Of a stretch of DNA of 64,000 bases, positions 56,146 to 63,835 are shown one piece after another. The DNA is from Jiella endophytica. GTDB taxonomy: Bacteria; Pseudomonadota; Alphaproteobacteria; Rhizobiales; Rhizobiaceae. The position numbers were made by a program, and so were the translations under genes. The number at the start of each line of letters is the position of its first letter. Within the stretch, counting starts at the first letter, position 1. Below the pieces are notes generated by a model, which was not told the DNA's origin, did not search any database, and saw only the letters and a list, made by a program, of their open reading frames with translations. The stretch is taken from assembly GCF_004519335.1 (NCBI RefSeq), contig NZ_SOZD01000002.1:558001-622000 (forward strand), written 5' to 3'.

Positions 56146-56377
56146 GGTTGCAGCGTACCGATCATCTTCCGCCCCGAGGCGCAAAGTCTTCTTGCAAAAG
56201 GGCGCCGTCATCACAGCCGCCCGTTAACCATCGAAATGGCCGCGAAGGCGCAATGACCGGCCGTGGCCGCAAGGCTACGGCGGGATTATCGTGAACGGGA
56301 TTGGTAGAGGAATGGTGAACAGGCAGGCAAGTGTCGACTGACGCCACGGCGAAAAGAACGCCGGCGCGGACCCCTGA

Positions 56378-56442
56378 AAATCACCTGGCGTGATTTCGGG
56401 CCGCACCGGCGCGGCGTCGGCGGTACCGGCCGGGCGGCCGGT
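56378..56442 (-). terminator. hairpins after the response-regulator gene
   Basis: ACCGGCC-GGGC-GGCCGGT (56425-56442) abuts the stop codon, and AAATCAC-loop-GTGATTT (56378-56396) follows and leads into TTTTC on the minus strand. Together they could end transcription of the response regulator. The rest of the 56146-56377 gap shows nothing. Confidence 0.5.
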
Positions 56443-57126
56443 TCACGGCATCAGCTTGTAGCCGCCGGATTCGGTGACGAGCAGCCGCGCATTCGACGGA
56501 TCCGGCTCGATCTTCTGGCGCAGGCGATAGACATGGGTTTCCAGCGTGTGGGTGGTGACGCCGGAATTGTAGCCCCACACTTCCTCGAGCAGCACGTCGC
56601 GGGTGATCACCTTGCGGTCGGCCCTGTAGAGATAGCGGATGATCGCCGTCTCCTTCTCGGTCAGGCGGATCTTGCTGCCCTTGTCGTCGACCAGCACCTT
56701 CTGGCTCGGCTTGAAGACATAGGGGCCGACCTGGAAGGTCGCATCCTCGCTCTGCTCGTGCTGGCGCAGCTGCGCCCTGATCCGGGCGAGCAGCACGGCG
56801 AAGCGGAACGGCTTGGTGACATAGTCGTTCGCCCCGGCTTCCAGCCCGAGGATGGTGTCGGAATCGGCATCCTGCGCCGTCAGGATGATGATCGGCGCCT
56901 TGAAGCCGCCCTTGCGCAGCACCTTGACCGCCTCGCGGCCGTCCATGTCCGGCAGGCCGACATCCATCACGACGAGGTCGATCAGCCCGCCTCTGGCGGC
57001 CGCGATGCCCTTTGCCGCCGTCGTCTCCTGCAGGACGTTGAATTCCTCGTGCAGGGACAGCTGCTCGGCCAGCGTCTCTCTCAGGTCATCGTCGTCGTCG
57101 ACGATCAAAATGCTTCTTGCGCTCAT
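56443..57126 (-). CDS. OmpR/PhoB-family response regulator
   Basis: Two-component response regulator of 227 aa. Receiver: acidic Asp10-Asp11, phospho-acceptor Asp55 in VMDVGLPDMDG, Thr83 and Lys105 in TKPFRFAVLL. Output: winged HTH with LTEKETAIIRYLYRA, DVLLEEVWGYNSGVTTHTLETHVYRLRQKIE. The product is close to the essential or envelope-stress CenR/OtpR-type regulators of Hyphomicrobiales, an identification I cannot settle by eye. No histidine kinase adjoins. Starts at 57126, 57150 and 57198 are possible; the first gives the usual domain length. Confidence 0.88.
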   Translation of the reverse strand: MSARSILIVDDDDDLRETLAEQLSLHEEFNVLQETTAAKGIAAARGGLIDLVVMDVGLPDMDGREAVKVLRKGGFKAPIIILTAQDADSDTILGLEAGANDYVTKPFRFAVLLARIRAQLRQHEQSEDATFQVGPYVFKPSQKVLVDDKGSKIRLTEKETAIIRYLYRADRKVITRDVLLEEVWGYNSGVTTHTLETHVYRLRQKIEPDPSNARLLVTESGGYKLMP

Positions 57127-57247
57127 CCCTGCCCGCAGTTCGTCTGTCATCAAGTTGCGGATCCGCCCGCCGGATCGGCGGTAGCCCGATTGTAACATAG
57201 GGATTTCACGGATAGGACAACACTGTTCAAGATACGCAAGAGAAATC

Positions 57248-57787
57248 GTGGCGTTTCACCGGACGATCGACCGCATCACGGTTCGCCGCAAGCCGGGCGA
57301 CGAACGCCGCGGCATTCTGGCCGCCGGGCCGCTGCGCATGCCCTGTGCGCTGGGGCGTTCCGGCACGACGATCTTCAAGCGCGAGGGCGACGGCGCGACG
57401 CCTGTCGCTTCCATGGCCCTCGTCGAACTCTGGCATCGGGGCGGCCGGCTGGATCGGCCGAAGAGCCGGCTGCCGACCCGCAGGGTGCGCCCCGGCGTCG
57501 ACGGCTGGTGCGACGCGCCGAAACACGCAGCCTATAACCGCCACGTCCGCTTGCCCTTTCCGGCGAGCGCCGAGAGCCTTGCCCGCGACGACCGGCTCTA
57601 TGACGTCGTCGTCGTCCTCGACTGGAACCTTGCCCGGCGGGCGCGCGGGCGCGGCAGCGCGATCTTCTTCCACATTGCCAAGGAATACTATCGGCCGACG
57701 GAAGGCTGCGTCGCGATTTCGCCGGCCGACATGCGCCGGCTGGCGCCGCATCTCTCTTCGCGCACCCGGCTGACCGTCATCCGCTGA
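57248..57787 (+). CDS. L,D-transpeptidase (YkuD) family protein
   Basis: A 179-residue YkuD-fold enzyme forming or editing 3-3 peptidoglycan cross-links. The active site is intact: His142 in FFHIAKEYY and nucleophile Cys154 in TEGCVAIS. Also SGTTIFKREGDGATPV and YNRHVRLPFP. There is no obvious signal peptide, unusual for an enzyme whose substrate is periplasmic. GTG 57248 is the apparent start. Divergent from the response regulator 121 nt upstream, so may be under its control. Confidence 0.87.
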   Translation: MAFHRTIDRITVRRKPGDERRGILAAGPLRMPCALGRSGTTIFKREGDGATPVASMALVELWHRGGRLDRPKSRLPTRRVRPGVDGWCDAPKHAAYNRHVRLPFPASAESLARDDRLYDVVVVLDWNLARRARGRGSAIFFHIAKEYYRPTEGCVAISPADMRRLAPHLSSRTRLTVIR

Positions 57788-57826
57788 TGTCTCGGCCGTG
57801 CAAGCAAGATTAGCGCCCCTCCCCGC

Positions 57827-57881
57827 CATGGTGGCAAGGCGTGTCGAGGCCGCTGTCGCCTTGGCACGCCTTGCCACCATG
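57827..57881. repeat. 17-bp perfect inverted repeat
   Basis: Arms at 57827-57843 and 57865-57881 are exact reverse complements (CATGGTGGCAAGGCGTG), separated by 21 nt. The stem could form a cruciform or strong RNA hairpin between the YkuD and membrane-protein genes. There is no T-run, and the length and perfection exceed ordinary terminators here. Confidence 0.75.
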
Positions 57882-57949
57882 TCGCCTTTGCATCATCGCC
57901 GGCGTGGGGCGACAATCGAGCCGTTCCTGCTGCCCACGGAGGAGGAGGC

Positions 57950-58537
57950 ATGGAAGCCAGCGACCCCTCGCCCGTCAGGCTGTATTATCGGCGTGGCGCG
58001 CTGCTTGGTCTGCCGCTGGCGTTGCTCTGCGGCACGGCAGTCTTCACGATCGCCTTCGCGACGCTCGTCATCTCGACCGCTCCAGCAGATGGGATGGCGC
58101 TGGCCCTCGGGCTGTCGGGCCTCTTCGTCTTCCTCCTCGCCATCGTTGCCGCCCTGACGCTGCCGCTCATCGGCCGCTTCTCCGGCCGGCGGCCGGCTGT
58201 CGCCATCGGTCCGGACGGCATTGAGACCTATGACATGGCCGAGCCGCTCGACTGGGGCGCAATCGAGCGTCTCACGACGCCGAGCATTGAGTCCTCCTCC
58301 GGCGGATATCGGACAGCCACTCTCTGCCTCGAAATCCATCCAAGCGTTCCCGTCCAAAAGGGGTGCCGGTGGCGCTGGTTGATCGACGGCCATGCCAATC
58401 CCCTGCGCGTCGCCATCCCGGCTCTTAAAGAACCCGACAAGCTCGGAGAGGCACTCACACGGTTCGCGCCGCCCATCCTTCTGCAGCGCTCCGAGATCGC
58501 CGTGCCGGGCTTTTCGTCCAAGACGTGCAACCGCTGA
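57950..58537 (+). CDS. membrane protein of unknown function (STM3941-like)
   Basis: A 195-residue protein with two membrane spans (about 17-40 and 48-75) and a hydrophilic C-terminal domain beginning RPAVAIGPDGIETYDM and DWGAIERLTTPS, which suggests a PH-like fold as in STM3941-type proteins. The tail ends in Cys-Asn-Arg. ATG 57950 has GGAGGAGG upstream. Function unknown. Confidence 0.7.
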   Translation: MEASDPSPVRLYYRRGALLGLPLALLCGTAVFTIAFATLVISTAPADGMALALGLSGLFVFLLAIVAALTLPLIGRFSGRRPAVAIGPDGIETYDMAEPLDWGAIERLTTPSIESSSGGYRTATLCLEIHPSVPVQKGCRWRWLIDGHANPLRVAIPALKEPDKLGEALTRFAPPILLQRSEIAVPGFSSKTCNR

Positions 58538-58610
58538 ACCATCGATGAGTTGGAATCATTCAATGGAATTTCCGGGCGCCGAGGCCCGGCCAGATTTGCG
58601 AGGGCACGCC

Positions 58611-60926
58611 ATGGATCGCTCCGAAAACACCGACAAGCCCACCATCGAGCCCTATGACGAGCCGACCGGCGGCTGGGGATCGGTGAAGTCGCTGGTCGAG
58701 AAGTCCTCCCAGGAAGGGTTGCTCGCCTCGACCGTCTGGGCGACGATGCAGCGCCAGAACAAGCCCGACGGCTATCAGTGCGTTTCCTGCTCCTGGGCGA
58801 AGCCGGCCGATCCGAAGCCGTTCGAATATTGCGAGAACGGCGCCAAGGCGACGATGTGGGAGATCACCCCGAAGCGCTGCGACCGGGACTTCTTCGCCAG
58901 GCACCGGGTGTCGGAGCTGCTGGAGTGGACCGACCACGATCTGGAGAAACAGGGGCGGCTGACGACCCCGATGAAATACGAGAGGAGCCTCGATCAGTAT
59001 GTGCCGATCAAGTGGGAGGATGCCTTCCGGGAAATCGGCGAGGAACTGAACCAGCTCGATCCGGCGTCGGTCGTCTTCTACGTCTCCGGCCGCGCGTCGC
59101 TCGAAGCCTCCCACATGTGGCAGCTCTTTGCCCGCATCTACGGCTCCAACAATCTGCCGGACTCCTCGAACATGTGTCACGAGTCGACTTCGGTCGGCCT
59201 GCCGGAATCGATCGGCTCGCCGGTCGGAACCGTGACGCTGGAGGATTTCGACGCCTGCGACATGATGTTCTTCTTCGGGCACAACACCGGCACCAACGCC
59301 CCGCGCCTGCTCCACTGGGTGCAGAAGGCGCGCAAGCGCGGCGCCCCGGTGATCACCTTCAACCCGCTGCACGAGCGCGGGCTGATGCGCTTCAAGAGCC
59401 CGCAGAATCCGCTCGAAATGATCTCCCCCGATGCCGGGACGAAGATGTCGAGCGACTACTACCAGCTGAAGGTCGGCGGCGACGTCGCCGCGATGACCGG
59501 CATCGCCAAGGCGATCTTCGCCCTCGACGACGCCGCGAAGGAGAGCGGCGGCAAGCGCGTCCTCGACACCCGCTTCATCGAGGAGCACTGCCATGGCTTC
59601 GATGAGTTCGAGGCCTTCGTGCGCGCCGCCGACTGGGAGCAGATCGCCCGATGCTCGGGCGTCCCGCGGGACGAACTCGAACATGTCGCCCGCACGTACT
59701 CCAAGGCAGAAAGGGTCATCGCCAATTACGGCATGGGGCTGACCCAGCACCGGCACGGCATCGAGAACGTCCAGATGCTGGTGAACCTCCTCCTGATGCG
59801 CGGCATGATGGGCAAGGAGGGCGCCGGCATCTCGCCGATCCGCGGCCATTCCAACGTCCAGGGCCAGCGCACCGTCGGCATCACCGAGAAGCTCAAGCTG
59901 ATCCCGGTCGACAAGTTCGAGGAGTTCTATGGATTCACCGTGCCGAAGGAGGACGGCCTCGACACGGTGAAGGCCTGCGAGGGCATGCTCGACGGGTCGG
60001 TCAAGGGTTTCGTCTGCCTCGGCGGCAATTTCGCGAGGGCCATCCCGGATACCGGCCGGATGGAGGAAGCCTGGCGGAAGATGCGGCTCAACGTCCAGAT
60101 CTCCACCAAGCTCAACCGCAACCATCTTCTGACCTGCGAGAAGACCTACATCCTGCCCTGCCTCGGCCGGCTGGAACGCGACACCCAGAACGGTGTCGAC
60201 CAGGTGGTGAGCGTCGAGGATTCGACCGCCTGCATCCATGCCTCCTACGGCAAGAGCGAGCCGGCCTCCCGGGAGCTCCTGTCGGAGCCGAAGATCGTCG
60301 CCGAGCTCGCCAAGGCGACGGTGCCCGGCAGGTCGACGGTTCCCTGGGACGAATGGATCGCCGACTACGGCTTGGTGCGCGACGCCATCGAGCGGGCCTA
60401 TCCGGTGGATTTCTGCGACTTCAACCAGCGCATGGGCACGCCTGGCGGCTTCCATCGCGACATCGGGGCCTGCCGCCGCGAGTGGCGGACCGAGACGAAG
60501 AAGGCGAACTTCCTCACCCCCGAAAGCTTCGATGTCGACCCGGACATCGACACCACCTCGCAGGACGTCCTGAAGCTGATCACCGTGCGGTCCAACGATC
60601 AGTTCAACACCACGGTCTACGGCTATGACGACCGGCTGCGCGGCGTCAAAGGCACCCGCATGGTGATCCTGATGAATGTCGAGGACATGCGCCGCCTCGG
60701 CCTGACCGACCAGGACCGGGTGGACATCGAGACCTATGCCGACGACGGGGTGACGCGGCGGGTCGAAGATTACCGGGTGCACGAGTGGCAGCTGCCGAAG
60801 GGCAACTGCGCCGGCTATTATCCGGAACTGAACGCCCTGATCCCGCTGTGGCACCATTCGCGCCGGGCGCATGTGCCGGCGGCAAAGTCGGTGCCGGTGC
60901 GGATCATCAAGCGCGCGGCAGGGTAG
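58611..60926 (+). CDS. FdhF/YdeP family molybdopterin oxidoreductase
   Basis: A 771-residue bis-MGD enzyme of the YdeP branch, distinct from true formate dehydrogenases. N-terminal Cys57-x2-Cys60, Cys74 and Cys90 are candidate Fe-S ligands with spacing unlike the canonical CxxCxxxC. Cys189 in SSNMCHEST is in the place of the Mo-coordinating residue. GHNTGTNAPRLLHWVQKARKRG and IRGHSNVQGQRTVG are pterin-binding text, and MopB C-terminal FNTTVYGYDDRLRG follows. ATG 58611 has GAGGG upstream; ATG 58563 is alternative. No signal peptide. No fdhD, electron-transfer subunit or cofactor gene adjoins. Substrate unknown; E. coli YdeP aids acid resistance. Confidence 0.9.
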   Translation: MDRSENTDKPTIEPYDEPTGGWGSVKSLVEKSSQEGLLASTVWATMQRQNKPDGYQCVSCSWAKPADPKPFEYCENGAKATMWEITPKRCDRDFFARHRVSELLEWTDHDLEKQGRLTTPMKYERSLDQYVPIKWEDAFREIGEELNQLDPASVVFYVSGRASLEASHMWQLFARIYGSNNLPDSSNMCHESTSVGLPESIGSPVGTVTLEDFDACDMMFFFGHNTGTNAPRLLHWVQKARKRGAPVITFNPLHERGLMRFKSPQNPLEMISPDAGTKMSSDYYQLKVGGDVAAMTGIAKAIFALDDAAKESGGKRVLDTRFIEEHCHGFDEFEAFVRAADWEQIARCSGVPRDELEHVARTYSKAERVIANYGMGLTQHRHGIENVQMLVNLLLMRGMMGKEGAGISPIRGHSNVQGQRTVGITEKLKLIPVDKFEEFYGFTVPKEDGLDTVKACEGMLDGSVKGFVCLGGNFARAIPDTGRMEEAWRKMRLNVQISTKLNRNHLLTCEKTYILPCLGRLERDTQNGVDQVVSVEDSTACIHASYGKSEPASRELLSEPKIVAELAKATVPGRSTVPWDEWIADYGLVRDAIERAYPVDFCDFNQRMGTPGGFHRDIGACRREWRTETKKANFLTPESFDVDPDIDTTSQDVLKLITVRSNDQFNTTVYGYDDRLRGVKGTRMVILMNVEDMRRLGLTDQDRVDIETYADDGVTRRVEDYRVHEWQLPKGNCAGYYPELNALIPLWHHSRRAHVPAAKSVPVRIIKRAAG

Positions 60927-60977
60927 GCTCTCGGTTTCGGCTGGCTGGAGACGCCCCGAACTCGGCAGGTCGTGACT

Positions 60978-61136
60978 TCCACCCCCCTCTGCCCTGCCGG
61001 GCATCTCCCCCGCATGGGGGGGAGATCGGCAGATTCGATGCTCACTCTTTTTCCGGAAAGTCAGCCTTGCTGAAAGGTCGCGCCCCCGAATGCAGGTCGA
61101 TCCCCCCTCGCGGAAGAGATGCCGGCAGGCAAAGGG
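60978..61136. repeat. pair of inverted Rhizobium-type intergenic palindromic elements
   Basis: One copy at about 60978-61030 (CCACCCCCCTCTGCCCTGCC, then the ATCTCCCCC / GGGGGGGAGAT hairpin) is repeated in reverse orientation at about 61084-61136. The sequence type, CCCCCCTCTGCCCTGCCGGG and ATCTCCCCC, is familiar from Rhizobium intergenic mosaic-like elements. The inner hairpin at 61003-61026 also is able to end the molybdoenzyme transcript. Confidence 0.65.
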
Positions 61137-61178
61137 GGGTACTTTGTCCCGAAGGTGGGGTGAGCGGCCCCGGCTTCC

Positions 61179-61448
61179 TCACCGTCGGCCGAGCTTCAGG
61201 AGCCGCGAGATGATGAAGACCGGCACGACGATCGCTGCGCCGAGAAGGAAATAGTAGACCGCGCGCTCGGCCGACCCGAACAGCTGGCGCCACGCCCATT
61301 CGACGCTGCGGACCACCCAGTCGATGATGTCGCGGGGGTTCCAGTCGAGCCAGGAGAGAATGAATCCGACGAGGATCGAAATCAGGATCAGCCGGACGGC
61401 GACGCCGATCGGCGAGCCTCCGAGGAAGCGATGGATGCGCTCGGACAT
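61179..61448 (-). CDS. DUF6460-like small membrane protein
   Basis: Protein of 89 aa with two membrane helices (about 15-35 and 65-85) and the start RIHRFLGGSPIGVAVRLILIS typical of a small alphaproteobacterial family (DUF6460). ATG 61448 is chosen; the longer frame to 61520 adds a basic non-conserved leader. Function unknown. Confidence 0.7.
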   Translation of the reverse strand: MSERIHRFLGGSPIGVAVRLILISILVGFILSWLDWNPRDIIDWVVRSVEWAWRQLFGSAERAVYYFLLGAAIVVPVFIISRLLKLGRR

Positions 61449-61730
61449 GGGCGGCGGTTTTCCTTCGGGTGAAACGTCGTCCTTCCTCCGGCAGGTAGGC
61501 GAGCGGTGGATGGACTGCAAGTTTCACCGGGCTCGACGTCCGGCCGCAACATGGGTGTCGCCCGGGCCGCCGACGCGGCCGCCCCGCTTCGGCGATCCCT
61601 CTCGGGGCGGGCATGGCCGCGATACGGCCTATTCTGAAGAAGTCTGGCTGCGGTTTCGATCGTCGCTTCGACCAGCAGGCCTCTCCGCGCCTTTGACACG
61701 CGGCAATCTGCGATCAATCGAAACCGGAAA

Positions 61731-61815
61731 TGGTGCCCAGGAAAGGACTCGAACCTTCACGCCTCGCGGCACACGGACCTGAACCGTGCGCGTCTACCAA
61801 TTCCGCCACCTGGGC
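61731..61815 (-). tRNA. tRNA-Leu (anticodon CAG)
   Basis: The 85-nt minus-strand gene starts GCCCAGGTGGCGGAATTGGT and ends in an encoded CCA. The acceptor stem GCCCAGG pairs with CCTGGGC, the anticodon stem CACGG/CCGTG encloses loop TTCAGGT with CAG, and a long variable arm (CGCGAGG-type) is present, as expected for class II tRNA-Leu. The TpsiC loop has GGTTCGAGTCC. A promoter precedes it. Confidence 0.97.
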
Positions 61816-61825
61816 TCGGGGCGGA

Positions 61826-61854
61826 CCATTAGAAGCTGCCCCCCGACGTGTCAA
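61826..61854 (-). promoter_or_regulatory. tRNA-Leu promoter
   Basis: On the minus strand TTGACA (61849-61854) and TAATGG (61826-61831) are 17 nt apart, placing the start of transcription a few bases before the mature 5' end at 61815. This is a near-perfect sigma70-type -35. Confidence 0.75.
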
Positions 61855-62276
61855 CGCGGTTTTTCACGTTCCACCATACGTTAAGCTCCGCGCCGCGGAT
61901 TGCCCTCCCCGCAGGTACAATCCCGTGTTCAGCACCAGCCCGGCATGAAAACCGAGCGCAGATCCCCGTCCCGCTCGTTACCGCGAATCTACGGCACGCC
62001 GCCTTGCTCCCTGTCAGACATTCCCCAAGCAATTCCCCCGGCACCGCCATGTATCGGGTTGGCACCTCGGGCCGCTGGGCCCGGCACCTCATTCCGCCGG
62101 CTGGGGTCGGCCGCGCATGCTCCCCGCGCGCGAATTCGCGCCTTCACCTCGCGGATCGAAAAGGCTATGAGCCGGTTGGATCAGGATAGGCCGTCGAAGA
62201 CGGCGCGTGGCGCCTGACGGATCGCCACCCATGCCGCGGGGCTTGGCCTCGCAGCGACAGCGAAGGAGCGCATCAG
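61855..62276. other. gap between tRNA promoter and NDUFA9-like gene
   Basis: About 420 nt. Reading frames in this stretch have poor codon structure. No hairpin terminator, repeat or RNA was recognised. The downstream gene has a good GAAGGAG site at 62259-62265. Confidence 0.35.
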
Positions 62277-63284
62277 ATGACGATCGGTTTGAACAAGACG
62301 GTTGTTCTGTTCGGCGGATCCGGCTTTCTCGGGCGCTATGTCGCGCGCGCGCTCGCCCGCCGCGGCCATCGCATCCGCGTTGCCTGCCGCCGCCCGGATC
62401 TCGCCTATCACCTGCAGATCGCTGGAAACATGGGCCAGATCCTGCCGATCCAGGCAAATCTGCGCTATCGCTGGTCGGTCGACCGGGCCGTGGAAGACGC
62501 CGACCATGTGGTCAATCTCGTCGGCATTCTGGCCGAGAGCGGCCGCCAGAGCTTCGACGCGGTCCAGAATTTCGGCGCAAAGGCCGTCGCCGAAGCGGCG
62601 CGGGGCGTCGGCGCCGGCATGACCCAGATCTCGGCAATCGGCGCCGATGCGAATTCCGAATCAGCCTATGCCCGCTCGAAGGCCGCCGGCGAGGCGGCGG
62701 TGCTCCAGACGATCCCCGAGGCGACGATCCTCAGGCCGTCGATCATCTTCGGCGCCGAGGACCAGTTCTTCAACCGGTTCGCCGACATGTCGCGATTCTC
62801 GCCGTTCCTGCCGCTGATCGGCGGCGGTACCACCCGCTATCAGCCGGTCTATGTCGGCGATGTCGCCGAGGCGGTGGCCGACACCGTCGAGGGCAAGGTG
62901 CCGGGCGGACGGATCTACGAGCTCGGCGGCCCCGAGATCCTGAGCTTCCGCGAGATGATGGAAGAGATGCTGCGCGTCGTCGGCCGCAAGCGCAGCTTCA
63001 TCAACATCCCCTATGGCGCCGCCTCGACGATGGCACGGCTGATGCGCTTCCTGCCGGGAGCGCCACTCACCGAGGATCAGGTGAAGCAGCTGTCGATCGA
63101 CAACGTCGTCTCCGAAGAGGCGAGGGCCGAGGGCCGCACGCTCGATGCCTTCGAGCGGATGCCGAGGACACTCGAGGCGATCCTGCCGAGCTACCTCGTC
63201 CGCTTCCGGCCGCAGGGCCAGTTCACCAAGCCGAAGCCCCAGGCCGGCGGCCTCGACGCCGAAAATCAGGACGGCATCGCCTAA
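62277..63284 (+). CDS. complex I NDUFA9 subunit family protein (NAD(P)-binding, SDR-atypical)
   Basis: A 335-residue atypical SDR related to the mitochondrial complex I subunit NDUFA9. The Rossmann glycine motif VVLFGGSGFLGRYVA lies at 9-23; then RVACRRPD, VVNLVGILAE, QISAIGADANSESAYARSKAAGE with the catalytic-like Tyr-x3-Lys, and TILRPSIIFGAEDQFF. Bacterial homologues bind NADPH and occur with or without complex I. It is followed 36 nt later by the His-rich protein, likely in the same transcript. Confidence 0.9.
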   Translation: MTIGLNKTVVLFGGSGFLGRYVARALARRGHRIRVACRRPDLAYHLQIAGNMGQILPIQANLRYRWSVDRAVEDADHVVNLVGILAESGRQSFDAVQNFGAKAVAEAARGVGAGMTQISAIGADANSESAYARSKAAGEAAVLQTIPEATILRPSIIFGAEDQFFNRFADMSRFSPFLPLIGGGTTRYQPVYVGDVAEAVADTVEGKVPGGRIYELGGPEILSFREMMEEMLRVVGRKRSFINIPYGAASTMARLMRFLPGAPLTEDQVKQLSIDNVVSEEARAEGRTLDAFERMPRTLEAILPSYLVRFRPQGQFTKPKPQAGGLDAENQDGIA

Positions 63285-63320
63285 GTCGAGGCGCAATCGG
63301 GCGAAACGGAAGGCGTGGCC

Positions 63321-63788
63321 ATGCATCGCGGCGAAACCGATCACTTCCACCCCTACGACGTCTCGGCGGGCAGCGCCCATGGCGGCCATAACCGTCCCAC
63401 CGCACAGTGGCAGGTGCCGCACAAGGGCGACCACGAGCCCGGCCACGATCACCCGCATGAGCACGAGGCCGATCTCGACCTCGTCGAACAGGCGTTCATC
63501 GAGGGCTTTCAGTCGGCCGCCGACCCGACGAGCTTTTTACGGCTGGCCGGCATTCCCTTCGAAGCGAAGCTGTCCGACGGCACGGAGCTGAAGCTCCTGC
63601 GTGTCTCCCAGGAGCGGCGCGTCGACATCGGCTCGCTGTCGCCGCATCTCGGCGGCCAGAGCTTCCGTTACGATCCGCTGCCGGCGCAGATGGTCTCGAA
63701 ACGCGACCACCTCCTCTTCGTCTATTTCGACGGCGAGAAGGCCCGGCAATATGGCTTCGAGGACGCCCGCGCCCTGGGCGGGCGGTGA
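63321..63788 (+). CDS. His-rich N-terminus hypothetical protein, 155 aa
   Basis: Not recognised as a named family. The first 50 residues are very rich in His, Asp and Glu (DHFHPYDV, AHGGHN, DHEPGHDHPHEHEADL), suitable for binding metal. The remainder has LVEQAFIEGFQSAADPTSFLRLAGIPF and a VSKRDHLLFVYFDGEKAR segment like a small alpha/beta domain. ATG 63321 is 6 nt after GTG 63315; GGAAGG stands upstream. Conserved next to the NDUFA9-like gene here; function unknown. Confidence 0.75.
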   Translation: MHRGETDHFHPYDVSAGSAHGGHNRPTAQWQVPHKGDHEPGHDHPHEHEADLDLVEQAFIEGFQSAADPTSFLRLAGIPFEAKLSDGTELKLLRVSQERRVDIGSLSPHLGGQSFRYDPLPAQMVSKRDHLLFVYFDGEKARQYGFEDARALGGR

Positions 63789-63835
63789 AAGACTGGGTCG
63801 CTTGAGCGCCAGCCAGCTTCGACTTATCGTTGCTG

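Noticed and set aside
58560-61004. 814-aa minus-strand frame opposite the molybdoenzyme
   Set aside because: Antisense shadow; all family signatures are on the plus strand.
61690-61725. TTGACA-like -35 on the plus strand next to the tRNA
   Set aside because: No -10 at suitable spacing and no plus-strand gene follows nearby.
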